A stretch of DNA of 64,000 bases from a bacterium. GTDB taxonomy: Bacteria; Armatimonadota; Fimbriimonadia; Fimbriimonadales; Fimbriimonadaceae. Shown here piece after piece: positions 17,925-26,293 of this stretch. The DNA lies in assembly GCA_013823945.1 (NCBI GenBank), contig PNMZ01000002.1, positions 372,001 through 436,000 on the forward strand. The letters run 5' to 3'. The notes below the pieces were generated by a model that did not search any database, was not told where the DNA came from, and saw only the letters and a list, made by a program, of their open reading frames with translations. The position numbers and the translations under genes were made by a program. The number at the start of each line of letters is the position of its first letter. Within the stretch, counting starts at the first letter, position 1.

Positions 17925-18557
17925 GTGAAGCAACATCGCCGGGGATGGTTTTGGCCTGCAACTGCACTCTTAGCAGTGCTTGGAATTGGGTTTGGATTAG
18001 GTCGAGGTGGAGGACAAGAAGTTCGCCCCACACCTACACCCGTTGTCTTACAACAAGTCCGCGACCTGGGTGAGTTGCACTTGGTGCAGCATCAATATCA
18101 GACCGTCTTTGAAATGGAGAGTCACAAGGATGCGCCGGACTGGACACAAGAAGTCCCAGTCCTGAATCGACTGGCTTCAAGCATTGCTGAGGGAGCAACC
18201 AAGAACGTTGCCCTTGTGACGGTCACGGGGACGGTCGAGGCAGGTATTGACCTGAGTCAAGCAGAGATTTCTCAAAGGGGAAACTCGATTACGGTCGTTA
18301 TTCCAGCCGCTAAGATCTATCCGGCGAATGTCGATGCGGTGTTGCACAGTCAAAAGCGCGGAGTCACGTGGGATGATCGAAATCTGGCCCTAAAAGCTCG
18401 CCGAGAAGGGGCAAATCGATTTGAGAAAAGTAGCCGAGAGGCGGGGATTCTCGAGGATGCAAGAAAGCGAGCCGTTGACCAAGTGACCCGGCTGTTTGAC
18501 GCAGCGGGCGTAGATTCGGTAAATGTAGAATTCAAGGGCGAGAAAATTACGTCTTAA
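17925..18557 (+). CDS. DUF4230-domain membrane-anchored protein
   Basis: The 210-residue ORF starts with GTG after AAAGGG. A basic N-terminus and one helix (FWPATALLAVLGIGFGLG) anchor it. The body has LGELHLVQHQYQTVFEME, ALVTVTGTVEAGIDLSQAEI, VVIPAAKIYPANVDAVL and the C-terminal ARKRAVDQVTRLFDAAGVDSVNVEF, which is the DUF4230 pattern. Members are extracytoplasmic proteins of unknown function. The neighbouring gene is an L,D-transpeptidase, but no functional link is shown. Confidence 0.78.
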   Translation: MKQHRRGWFWPATALLAVLGIGFGLGRGGGQEVRPTPTPVVLQQVRDLGELHLVQHQYQTVFEMESHKDAPDWTQEVPVLNRLASSIAEGATKNVALVTVTGTVEAGIDLSQAEISQRGNSITVVIPAAKIYPANVDAVLHSQKRGVTWDDRNLALKARREGANRFEKSSREAGILEDARKRAVDQVTRLFDAAGVDSVNVEFKGEKITS

Positions 18558-18598
18558 TTGCTTGAAGTTGGAGTGAATTCTCGCCAAAGATATTGAAC

Positions 18599-19366
18599 AT
18601 GAAAGTCCTCGGCATTGGTTTGGCACTTGCAATTGCGGCGGTTTCCTTCGCACAGAAGGGGCCGACGGTAGTGATGCCCGCCTCTGATTCACTCGTCGGA
18701 GTGACGTATGCTTCCGTGCCGGGTGCGGTTTTCCTGCCGATCGATGAGTTGTCTGAAGAATTGGGTTTGGTTGCTGACTGGGATACCAGGGCCAAATCCT
18801 ATCAAGTTGGCACTCAAATTTTTAAGGAGAAAGATGTCCGTAATTTGTTTGATGGCACTCCGATGATCAATGTCCTTGCGTTGAAAGGTGAAGGGGTTGA
18901 AGTCGAATATGACGAAGCGCAAAAGGAAATTACGATTCAATCGGGAACCCACTTTGGAGTGGTCACAGTTGGCGAGCAGTGGGTTGAGGTGAATTTGAAA
19001 GCCCAGCGATTACGGGCCTACCAGGGTGACCGCTTGGTGATGGAAACAAAGATTAGCTCGGGAAAGAAGGGAAGTCCCACGATCACAGGTGAGTTCAAAA
19101 CGGGGCCAGAAAAGTCAAAATATCGCACCTCTAGTCTGTATAATGATGCACCGATGCCGTTTGCGATTCAGGTACACGGCAACTACTTCATTCACGGGTC
19201 TTCGAGCGTTCCTAATTATCCAGCCTCGCACGGGTGTGTGCGAATGCCTTTAACAGGACAGAATGCGGCAAGGTACTTTTTTGAATGGGTGGAACTGGGT
19301 GTACCCGTATCACTCAGACACGGGTGGTCGGAAAGAGTTGCCGAGTTAGATCGAAGTTCAGACTAG
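18599..19366 (+). CDS. L,D-transpeptidase (YkuD domain) with N-terminal copper-amine-oxidase-like fold
   Basis: Using the ATG at 18599 gives 255 residues with signal peptide MKVLGIGLALAIAAVSFA. Residues about 30-110 resemble a copper amine oxidase N-terminal-like domain, a non-enzymatic envelope module (VPGAVFLPIDELSEELGLVADWD). The YkuD domain ends with IHGSSSVPNYPASHGCVRMP, which holds the catalytic Cys. These enzymes make 3-3 cross-links in peptidoglycan or attach proteins to it. The protein is secreted to the periplasm. The function is secure at family level. Confidence 0.9.
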   Translation: MKVLGIGLALAIAAVSFAQKGPTVVMPASDSLVGVTYASVPGAVFLPIDELSEELGLVADWDTRAKSYQVGTQIFKEKDVRNLFDGTPMINVLALKGEGVEVEYDEAQKEITIQSGTHFGVVTVGEQWVEVNLKAQRLRAYQGDRLVMETKISSGKKGSPTITGEFKTGPEKSKYRTSSLYNDAPMPFAIQVHGNYFIHGSSSVPNYPASHGCVRMPLTGQNAARYFFEWVELGVPVSLRHGWSERVAELDRSSD

Positions 19367-19536
19367 GCGAATTTGATTTTCGCGAAGTTCGGCACTGCGC
19401 CTCGCCGACCGAGGAGTTGTCCCAGCTTGAGCACAAGAGACCAGGCAAACCGAACGAGACGCATAAGGGTCTCTACCGACGTCACCAAGGCGGCGAGGGT
19501 CAAGAGGACTTTAATGACTTTGGCGATTGCGCTCAT
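19363..19536 (-). CDS. Possible small membrane-associated protein (57 residues)
   Basis: An ATG-initiated minus-strand ORF fills the 211-bp gap between the transpeptidase and nitrilase genes. It reads MSAIAKVIKVLLTLAALVT and later FAWSLVLKLGQLLGRRG, so it has one or two hydrophobic helices with Arg/Lys flanks. No good ribosome-binding site is visible and no family is recognised. Its stop overlaps the transpeptidase stop by 4 bp. It could be a real small membrane protein or a chance ORF. Confidence 0.35.
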   Translation of the reverse strand: MSAIAKVIKVLLTLAALVTSVETLMRLVRFAWSLVLKLGQLLGRRGAVPNFAKIKFA

Positions 19537-19577
19537 GATCAGTTAGACGTTATATTTGGCGTTGGGTTGCGAAATGA

Positions 19578-20444
19578 TTAGGGCTGGGTGGGACGGAACT
19601 CAGTTACTGTCCAGTTTCCTCGGTCGCGGTCATGCCAATTGCGGACATCGTCACCGTCTCGGGCTATATCTATCAAGTCTAAGTCGATGTCGGCAATTGC
19701 AATCGCCTCTTGGTTGAAAGGCGTTTCGGCAAGGATTCCGGTTTCTTTGAAGGGGGCAACGCTGGGACACAGTACTGCGCTGGATCCAAATGTCGTGGTC
19801 ACGGGCTCTCGTCCAAGGGAACCAACGAGAGAGGCATGGATCACGAATGTCTGACATTCGACGGTTCGAGCGTGGCATGACCATCTCACCCGATTGAATC
19901 CGCGTCGGACTTCGGTATAAGCGGGGACAGCAAGAATCTTTGCTCCTGCTTCACAGAGGGCTCGGGCGGCGGGCGGGAATTCGCTGTCGTAACAGACCAT
20001 AGTTCCGAATTCGAGATAAGAATCAAATGTAAGACCATTTCCGCCTTGAATTTGCCATTCGGCGAGTTCCCATTGAGTCAAGACATTTTTGGATTGCGTA
20101 AATGAACCACTAGGCGTACATATCAATGCGGAGTTATAAAATGCATCATTAAGCTCGTGAATGTGGGTGCCGGCCAAAATAGTGACGGAGTGGGTTCGGG
20201 AGAGAAACTCGAAATGTGCCTGAACTTCGGGGAAATCGGGGGCAAGAGTGCGAGCAACTTGATCCTGCGGAACAATGCCGTGGTACGAGATGCGCTCTAA
20301 GTCAATGGATTCGGGAAGAACAACCAGTTGAGCCCCTTGTTCAATCGCCTGACTCACCAAGTCGGTGCAATGATCCAAGAACGCTTGTAGATTCGGAATT
20401 TGGCGGACTTCCCAACTGGCGGCGGCAACTCTTAAACTTGCCAT
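19578..20444 (-). CDS. Carbon-nitrogen hydrolase (nitrilase superfamily)
   Basis: This 288-residue nitrilase-superfamily enzyme hydrolyses an amide or nitrile. The catalytic triad is visible: Glu in LVVLPESIDLE (about 41-51), Lys in FTQSKNVLTQWE (about 117-128) and Cys in MVCYDSEFPPAARAL (about 151-165). Its start overlaps the end of the upstream GNAT gene by 13 bp. The pair matches the order of the two halves of the YhcX-type GNAT-nitrilase fusion protein. The substrate is unknown. The protein is cytoplasmic. Confidence 0.87.
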   Translation of the reverse strand: MASLRVAAASWEVRQIPNLQAFLDHCTDLVSQAIEQGAQLVVLPESIDLERISYHGIVPQDQVARTLAPDFPEVQAHFEFLSRTHSVTILAGTHIHELNDAFYNSALICTPSGSFTQSKNVLTQWELAEWQIQGGNGLTFDSYLEFGTMVCYDSEFPPAARALCEAGAKILAVPAYTEVRRGFNRVRWSCHARTVECQTFVIHASLVGSLGREPVTTTFGSSAVLCPSVAPFKETGILAETPFNQEAIAIADIDLDLIDIARDGDDVRNWHDRDRGNWTVTEFRPTQP

Positions 20445-21037
20445 TTCAAAATTGCTCCTGCGTTTCCGCTCTCTTGATCTTCCATATAATTGGGGATTAT
20501 GCCTTGAAAAATACCTCCCAGTTTGAGGAGGGGAGTCAGTGTTGGGTCAGTCTCCTTTTCTTCTCCAACAGCAATTGCGTATTGGAGAGGATCATCAAAT
20601 GACGATTGGATAAAGCCAGGTAGTCGGCAAACAGTTCCATATTGCACATTTTGATCACGGCAGTATTGGAGTCGTTTCATGTAGAGCAAACGGGCAATGC
20701 CTTGACCACGAAAATTCGGATGGACGGAGATATCAATGCCGTACATGACATCGCCTTGAGGATCATGGTTGGGTAGGGACAGGCCGCCTGTGGTGGTCTG
20801 CCAGTCATGGTGGGCTTGCCAAACTTGCGCACTGATAAGCATATTTGTACAGCTTGCGAGGATGGAGTTGTTGATTTCCGCGAGAAATTGGCCAGCTGGG
20901 AATTGGTCAATATGGCTTGCAATGTGAACATCGGCCCAAAGCAGGTCTTCGGGAAATGGTTCGGGGAAGCATTCTCTTTGGAGGGCGACAACGCCGGGAA
21001 TGTCGGCTCGCGTTATCTCGCGAATGATCAGGCTCAC
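20432..21037 (-). CDS. GNAT N-acetyltransferase paired with the nitrilase
   Basis: Homology-like sequence begins at a GTG at 21037 (VSLIIREITRADIPGVVALQRECFPEPFPEDLLW), giving 201 residues. Upstream extension is possible but reads into the divergent gene's promoter region. Motif A is DISVHPNFRGQGIARLLYMKRLQYC. The C-terminal GGIFQGIIPNYMEDQESGNAGAILKW is typical of the acetyltransferase half of YhcX-like fusions. It overlaps the downstream nitrilase gene by 13 bp in another frame, so translation is probably coupled and the proteins may work together. Confidence 0.78.
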   Translation of the reverse strand: MSLIIREITRADIPGVVALQRECFPEPFPEDLLWADVHIASHIDQFPAGQFLAEINNSILASCTNMLISAQVWQAHHDWQTTTGGLSLPNHDPQGDVMYGIDISVHPNFRGQGIARLLYMKRLQYCRDQNVQYGTVCRLPGFIQSSFDDPLQYAIAVGEEKETDPTLTPLLKLGGIFQGIIPNYMEDQESGNAGAILKWQV

Positions 21038-21109
21038 GCGACTATTTTGCCGAATCTGAAGAAAATGGGCACAGAATCTTTGTTTTTGTTGTATCCCAGT
21101 ATGGGAAAC

Positions 21110-22015
21110 ATGTCTCACATCATTGAATCAATTCAGGCAACTGATCTAGGCGTTGCCGTTGAGCGAGGAGCAAAATTTTATGCCGAGAGTGCGAACGGGG
21201 CGGTTCGAGCGATTGGGTCTCGGACGGGGGAAGTCGTTCTCTTCGGCAATGGGGTTTATGGAACAGGAAGCTTCAATGTTCGACCGGCGCGAACGAAGAG
21301 TAATTCAGAAGCGGAACTCCAGGGTCTCTGGCTGAGCGAGACCGGGGACTTGCTTTTTGTTGCGACTTCTGTGGACTTACTTTGTATCAATTCCTCGACG
21401 AAAACTATTGCTTGGCAATTTGCTCAGAAGCGCCAATGGGGGTTCTTGCCCAGCATTCCTCAAGGTGCAGTTCTTCAAGAGGATGATGTTTTGGTGGTGT
21501 TTTATTCGAGCGGTGAAGTGGTTGCATTGGACCGGAAAGCGCGCGTAGTCGGATCCGAAACTTTCTCAGATTCCGTGCGGTCTGTCGTTACAAGCGGAAC
21601 GGTCGGATTTGCGACAGATGGTCATACCATTTGGAAATTCGATGTTGCTCGTGGATTTGGATACCGTGAAAAATTCGCATATCTTCACAATTATGAGATT
21701 GCTTTGAGTGACAATGCAGAGAAGCTTTTCGTGCGGATTCCGAATCGTGTTTTGATCTTTGATACGGTCACGAGTGAAGTTGAGCGGGAGTACGAGACTG
21801 GCCCTGGCTTGCCTCAAATGGCGGTGAATACTGATGGATCCCAGTGGGCGCTTTTGACAGCAGGAGGAGTAGATGTCCGGGACATGGAGGGAAGCATTCT
21901 GGGCTCAATCCAAAGCGATGAATTCCCGATTTCTGTTTATTGCAGTAGTGCTACGGCGAGCTTTATCATTGGAATGCGATCAGGATCGGTCTATTGTGTG
22001 CCTTGGAATCAGTAG
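21110..22015 (+). CDS. Beta-propeller (WD40/PQQ-like) repeat protein
   Basis: The likely start is the ATG at 21110, giving 301 residues. An in-frame stretch upstream is antisense to the GNAT gene and is not credible. The protein shows repeated strand-turn units such as GEVVLFGNGVYG, LWLSETGDLLFVATSVDLLCIN, DDVLVVFYSSGEVVALDR, ALSDNAEKLFVRIPNRVLIFD and GSILGSIQSDEFPISVYC. This is about six propeller blades. No signal peptide, enzyme motif or membrane helix is seen. The role is unknown, probably protein-protein scaffolding. It is transcribed divergently from the GNAT-nitrilase pair. Confidence 0.65.
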   Translation: MSHIIESIQATDLGVAVERGAKFYAESANGAVRAIGSRTGEVVLFGNGVYGTGSFNVRPARTKSNSEAELQGLWLSETGDLLFVATSVDLLCINSSTKTIAWQFAQKRQWGFLPSIPQGAVLQEDDVLVVFYSSGEVVALDRKARVVGSETFSDSVRSVVTSGTVGFATDGHTIWKFDVARGFGYREKFAYLHNYEIALSDNAEKLFVRIPNRVLIFDTVTSEVEREYETGPGLPQMAVNTDGSQWALLTAGGVDVRDMEGSILGSIQSDEFPISVYCSSATASFIIGMRSGSVYCVPWNQ

Positions 22016-22674
22016 ATCGTGCAGATTTGTCCCAGTGATTTTCTGGATAAGTCAGGAACTTCACATGTTGGCGATGGGTAGCCAACGGGCATGAGTACGA
22101 ACGGCTTTTCGTTGATTGGCCGGTTGCAAATCTCTCTTAGAAAAGTCATTGGAGCTGGTGTGTGGGTGAGCGTGGCTAGCCCAGCTCTGTGGAGAGCCTG
22201 GATGAGAAATCCAACGGAGATACCGACGCTTTCGGTCATATAGTAGTTTTTTGATCGAGTTCCATCCGGAAGAACTTCATATTCTTGACGGAAGACAACG
22301 ATCAGCCATGGTGCATCAGTGATGTGCTCCTTGTTGAAGTCAGTTCCGAGGGGAGCAAGGGCATCGAGCCATTCCTGGGTTGCTCTTCGCTCGTAAAATT
22401 CTCGTTCCTCAGCTTCGGCTGCTTCTCGAATCTTCGCTTTAAGTTCGGGGTTGTTGATTGCAACAAAGTGCCAAGGTTGTTTGTGTGCGCCGGACGGTGC
22501 GGTTCCTGCCGAGAGAATCGCGTTTTCGATAACTTTCTGATCAACCGCGTCGGTGGAGAAATGCCGGACTGATCGCCGCAAGTTGGCAATTGCGTAGTCT
22601 GACTGGGCGATTTCGAGAGATTTTGTTGCAGATATTCGCGGTGGATTATACGATATCGTGGGCAACTTTGGCAT
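22009..22674 (-). CDS. Nitroreductase-family FMN oxidoreductase
   Basis: I take the ATG at 22674 (221 residues). The frame is open further upstream but that part is antisense to the beta-lactamase-like gene and has no family signal. NLRRSVRHFSTDAVDQKVIENAILSAGTAPSGAHKQPWHFVAI holds the FMN-binding Arg and Ser residues of the nitroreductase fold. SVGISVGFLIQALHRAGLATLTHTP and PVGYPSP complete it. NAD(P)H-dependent reduction is expected; the natural substrate is unknown. TAGATT ends 7 nt before the ATG. The stop overlaps the convergent propeller gene by 7 bp. Confidence 0.85.
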   Translation of the reverse strand: MPKLPTISYNPPRISATKSLEIAQSDYAIANLRRSVRHFSTDAVDQKVIENAILSAGTAPSGAHKQPWHFVAINNPELKAKIREAAEAEEREFYERRATQEWLDALAPLGTDFNKEHITDAPWLIVVFRQEYEVLPDGTRSKNYYMTESVGISVGFLIQALHRAGLATLTHTPAPMTFLREICNRPINEKPFVLMPVGYPSPTCEVPDLSRKSLGQICTIY

Positions 22675-22704
22675 GGAGTTCAATCTACCTGGTAAACCTT
22701 GGAT

Positions 22705-23661
22705 ATGACGGTGGCAGTGGCGGCCCTCGCCCTGATCGTTCCGAGTGGGCGGATGGAACAAATCAATCTGGATCAAATTTGCGCGACTGCGGTTGCGGCG
22801 GCCCAATCTCACTTTCCTGCGGACAATATATTGCCTGAGGACATTGGCATCAGCTTGTACCTGGTGAATAGGGCCGAGAAGTCTTGGGTTCGGGGGGGAT
22901 TCAGGGCCGACATGCAGATGTATCCCGCGAGTGTGGTCAAGATGTTCTTCATGGCCTATGCTGCCCACATGTTGGAGACCGGAGAGATTGTCAGTTCTCC
23001 AGAGTTCGAAAGGGCGGCATCCGACATGATTAAGGTGTCGAGTAATGATGCGACGGGATACATCGTGGATACGATATGCGGCACAACACCTGGTCGAGAA
23101 CTCAGTGACGAAGACTTGAAAGAGTTTGCTAAAAAGCGACGAGCCGTTAACCGGTGGTTTGAATCCCTTGGTTATCAAGGGGTCAATGCCGTTCAGAGAA
23201 CGTATAACGAAGGGCCGTATGGTCGAGAGCGGCAATGGGTTGGCGAGAAATTCGACAATCGGAACATGCTGAGTCCGGACAATTGTTCAATGCTCATGGC
23301 GGATATTGCCTTTGGACGTCATTGGGATCAACCACGGGTTGAATGGATGAAAAATCTCCTCAGTCGAATCAATCCGCAGGATGACTTTGAGAAGTCCGAC
23401 GGTCAAGCAAGGGCTTATATTGGACGAGTGATTCCGGCAGGCACGAAGCTTTATTCCAAAGCTGGTTGGACAAGTTCGACGCGCCACGACTCCGCCTGGT
23501 TGGTTTTGCCCGATGGGCGAGAAGTTACGCTAACGATCTTCACGACTAAGGCTCAGAACCTCCAACTGGTGAGCTACATCGCGGGAGAGATATTGACCGG
23601 CCTAGGCTACAAAGTGACGCTACCAATTGGCGACCCGGTCATGCCAGTGATAACGGATTAA
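22705..23661 (+). CDS. Serine beta-lactamase-like hydrolase (class A-type fold)
   Basis: Using the ATG at 22705 gives 318 residues. The active-site motifs are SVVK within YPASVVKMFF (S-x-x-K), SSNDAT (S-x-N) and YSKAGW in place of K-T/S-G. The fold is that of penicillin-binding and class A-like serine enzymes. The KTG box variant KAG and the lack of a clear omega-loop Glu leave actual beta-lactamase activity open. The N-terminus (MTVAVAALALIVPSG) is short and hydrophobic and may be a weak export signal. It overlaps the convergent SIS gene by 4 bp. Confidence 0.8.
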   Translation: MTVAVAALALIVPSGRMEQINLDQICATAVAAAQSHFPADNILPEDIGISLYLVNRAEKSWVRGGFRADMQMYPASVVKMFFMAYAAHMLETGEIVSSPEFERAASDMIKVSSNDATGYIVDTICGTTPGRELSDEDLKEFAKKRRAVNRWFESLGYQGVNAVQRTYNEGPYGRERQWVGEKFDNRNMLSPDNCSMLMADIAFGRHWDQPRVEWMKNLLSRINPQDDFEKSDGQARAYIGRVIPAGTKLYSKAGWTSSTRHDSAWLVLPDGREVTLTIFTTKAQNLQLVSYIAGEILTGLGYKVTLPIGDPVMPVITD

Positions 23662-24602
23662 AGCGTTTCTGTGACCTTTTTAAGGTTTTGAGCTTGATCA
23701 GGGTTTAACCCGCGCGCTCGGGATGCAAGGAGCGAAAGCCACTGTCCAAATTGGATGTTCCAGAGCGGTGCCCAGACGCCTTTATCGGCTTTTGGAGCTT
23801 CAATGACGGTTGCCCCAGTGGCTCGAAGATCATCGGGAACCTCACCGTAGAGGATGCATGCAGTTGCTGGATTCGCTAAAGCCTTTGGGCCGTGGTGGAA
23901 ATCGGCAATGCTATAACTCTTTGCCGGAATCAGCGCGCACTCCATGAGTTTGAGCGCGGTTTCGACGGCTGTGCAGTAGCTGTAGCCTCGGCCCAAAGCA
24001 AAGATAGGGCTGCATCGGACAATGTGACCGCTGTTTTCGCTAGCAACTTGCAATGAGAATTCAAGCCATTCTTGATCGGGAAGGAAAGGGGCGGGAATAT
24101 CGGCACCCATTGCTCGAACGAGTTGTCCGAGGGCGAGCAATGAAGTGGAATAGGTTTTGGTTGCGGCAATGCTTTGTTCTTCACCAGCACCAAGGACAAC
24201 TGAACAGGCGGCCTCTTGGGTTAATCGACTTCCTGGAGTGTTGGTGATTGCAAGCGTATCGTGACCCTGCTCGCGGCAATAAGCGATTACTTCACTGACA
24301 TCGGGCGCGGCCCCTGATTGACTGATCCCAACAGCCAGTGACTTAGGGAATCGAATTCTGCTGTTGTGCTGGGTAATAACACTCGGGGCAGCGAGACTTA
24401 CGGGGATTCCGAGGTGGATTTCAATCATGTAGCGGGCGTAAAGAGCAGCATGGTCGCTACTCCCCCGAGCCGCAAGAAGAATCATGTCATACGACTTTCC
24501 CGCGAGAAATTGCTTGAGTTCAGAAAAGTAGCGATCGGCGTTTTCGGCAAGCACCTGTGGTTGTTGCCGAATCTCCTTTTCCATCAAAATCCCAAGGGCC
24601 AT
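23658..24602 (-). CDS. SIS-domain sugar isomerase/deaminase (GlmS C-terminal-like)
   Basis: The 314-residue protein contains two SIS domains and no glutaminase domain. MILLAARGSSDHAALYARYMIE and AVGISQSGAAPDVSEVIAYCREQGHDTLAITNTPGS form the phosphosugar-binding loops of the first. EEQSIAATKTYST follows, and the second has LGRGYSYCTAVETALKLMECALIPAKSYSIADFHHGP. This matches AgaS/FrlB-type or GlmS-like proteins that isomerise or deaminate amino-sugar phosphates without glutamine. It could serve amino-sugar breakdown or recycling. A second ATG at 24584 is possible. Confidence 0.83.
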   Translation of the reverse strand: MALGILMEKEIRQQPQVLAENADRYFSELKQFLAGKSYDMILLAARGSSDHAALYARYMIEIHLGIPVSLAAPSVITQHNSRIRFPKSLAVGISQSGAAPDVSEVIAYCREQGHDTLAITNTPGSRLTQEAACSVVLGAGEEQSIAATKTYSTSLLALGQLVRAMGADIPAPFLPDQEWLEFSLQVASENSGHIVRCSPIFALGRGYSYCTAVETALKLMECALIPAKSYSIADFHHGPKALANPATACILYGEVPDDLRATGATVIEAPKADKGVWAPLWNIQFGQWLSLLASRARGLNPDQAQNLKKVTETL

Positions 24603-24698
24603 GACTCTTTGAGACTACCTTTGGTTAGGTAGATTAAATTGCCATTGGTCGGAGGATTCCTGGTGTCTGCGAAGCGGACGCCGAAGGTGAGCCGTCTG

Positions 24699-25736
24699 AT
24701 GGAATACAAAACCATGGTCTTGCCTGCACTTGCCCTTGTCCTGATGTTTCAGGAGACTCCCACGAAGGAGTATGTCAACACGAATGTTGACCTCAAAATG
24801 AAGTATCCCGCCGATTGGGAACTCAAAAGAGAAAAGCTTTCGGATCAATTGAGGTTCAAAGTGGATGGGAAGCAGGTTTATGTTGATCTTATGGGAATTG
24901 AAATGAACTTCCCGGCATCCCACTGGCAGGAAGTTACGCGTGAAATCAATACCAACAACGATCGCGCAGTCTTACGGCAATGGGAGGAAGAGTTCTTAGG
25001 AGTTCCACTTCTTTTGACCAAAGTTCGGGACATCAGCAAGGCAGATTCCGAGATAACCATCACTGGCCTGTTGATGAGTAACCGTCCACAACGATTTTTA
25101 TTCCGTCTGTTTGCGCCCGATTCAGTTTCGGTCCAAGCTGAGGAGATTTGGAATCGAGTGCTATTGAGTGCAGATACAGTCAGTGGCAAGCTCCCGAGCG
25201 AAGCATTAACAACTGGTCAGCAAGGAGGCGGAACGACCCCGCCGCCGACATCGGATAATGGAAAAACTCATGTCCTCCGACCACGAGATATGGCCCCAAA
25301 GAACCCGGTTTTGGGTTCTCAGCGAACTGTCCTCGAAGAGTCTCGTGGAACTTTCCTCTATCTTCCGGAAGGATGGTCGAGAGAGAATGATCAGCTTAGC
25401 TTAGGGGCAACCAGAGTCGTATTTGGACATGGAATTGGAGACGAGCGGGTTGCCCGGCGCGATTGGTTGCAAGCGTGTGGGCGAGCGCTTGACCGAATCA
25501 CCCGCGTTGAAAGTCGAGTCGAACCGGAATTGGGTTATCTAGACACTGGTTGTAAGGGAACTCATTTGCTTCGGAGGGGCCAGAAGGATGGTCAAACGGA
25601 AGTACAGTGGGTTGCGTACGGCTGGAAGGGTGGCTACTTCTACCACTTGAGCTGGTTTGGAACTGAGCTTGAGTTCAAAACTGCGGAGAGCCAGCTTACG
25701 ATTCTGCACAACCGACTGGCAATTTCGTCCGAATGA
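24699..25736 (+). CDS. Hypothetical exported protein
   Basis: The ATG at 24699, preceded by AAGGTGAG, gives 345 residues with a hydrophobic N-terminus (MVLPALALVLMF). It holds two similar-looking modules: YPADWELKREKLSDQLRFKVDG in the first and YLPEGWSRENDQLSLGATRVVFG in the second. A Thr/Pro/Gly-rich linker near 165-185 joins them. The W-x-x-x-x/E pattern recalls PsbP/DUF1795-like domains that bind small ligands or membranes, but I cannot assign a family. It overlaps tsaB by 4 bp (ATGA), suggesting one transcript. Confidence 0.62.
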   Translation: MEYKTMVLPALALVLMFQETPTKEYVNTNVDLKMKYPADWELKREKLSDQLRFKVDGKQVYVDLMGIEMNFPASHWQEVTREINTNNDRAVLRQWEEEFLGVPLLLTKVRDISKADSEITITGLLMSNRPQRFLFRLFAPDSVSVQAEEIWNRVLLSADTVSGKLPSEALTTGQQGGGTTPPPTSDNGKTHVLRPRDMAPKNPVLGSQRTVLEESRGTFLYLPEGWSRENDQLSLGATRVVFGHGIGDERVARRDWLQACGRALDRITRVESRVEPELGYLDTGCKGTHLLRRGQKDGQTEVQWVAYGWKGGYFYHLSWFGTELEFKTAESQLTILHNRLAISSE

Positions 25737-26293
25737 CCCTCGCTTTATCGACATCAACTCCATTCGCGGTAGTTGCGCTATTTGATGGTGCGCAACTCGT
25801 TGCCCGGAATTGCAAAGAAAGCCGTCGAGCGGCTTCTTCAGCAATCATCGAAATGTGCGAGTCGTTACCAAAGGGAGCAATTTCTCGAATCGTTGTCGAC
25901 GTCGGTCCGGGGAGCTTTACAGGCGTCCGGGTCGGAGTGACAATGGCAAAGATGTGGGCTGAGATAGAAGCACTTCCGCTTTTCGGAATAGAGTCGTTCG
26001 ACTTGTTTGGATCAGGGCCGATTGCGATTCCGAGTAAGCGGGGTGAAGTTTTCTTGCGAAATCCTGGACAGCCGTTGCAATCGATAGCTGTGGGAGAGGC
26101 TGAACTTGTTGACGGAATCAAGTTTATAGATGAGCCTGAAATGAAATCGATTCTGACCTTTTTGCCGTTAGATCGAATCTTCGAATCTTCTCCCCTGGAA
26201 TTGATGCCGAGCTATGTGGGAGAGCCAAATATTTCGGTAGCCAAACAGGCGCATATCATGGGTGAAACCTTCGGTGGGAGGGGCGATGTTTGA
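25733..26293 (+). CDS. tsaB: tRNA t6A biosynthesis protein TsaB
   Basis: The 186-residue ASKHA-fold protein begins MTLALSTSTPFAVVALFDG and has the family motif VDVGPGSFTGVRVGVTMAK (about 55-73). TsaB forms a complex with TsaD and TsaE to install threonylcarbamoyl on A37 of ANN-decoding tRNAs. It is shorter than E. coli TsaB (231) because the second half is reduced, which is common. Its start overlaps the upstream gene by 4 bp and murB begins 8 bp before its stop, so translation is likely coupled. Confidence 0.88.
   Translation: MTLALSTSTPFAVVALFDGAQLVARNCKESRRAASSAIIEMCESLPKGAISRIVVDVGPGSFTGVRVGVTMAKMWAEIEALPLFGIESFDLFGSGPIAIPSKRGEVFLRNPGQPLQSIAVGEAELVDGIKFIDEPEMKSILTFLPLDRIFESSPLELMPSYVGEPNISVAKQAHIMGETFGGRGDV

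Noticed and set aside
20807-21109. Upstream extension of the propeller-protein frame
   Set aside because: It is antisense to the conserved GNAT motifs. The ATG at 21110 starts the recognisable repeats.
22675-23235. N-terminal extension of the nitroreductase frame to 408 residues
   Set aside because: The extra 187 residues are antisense to the beta-lactamase-like gene, have no family signal, and the normal nitroreductase start lies at 22674 with a -10-like box.
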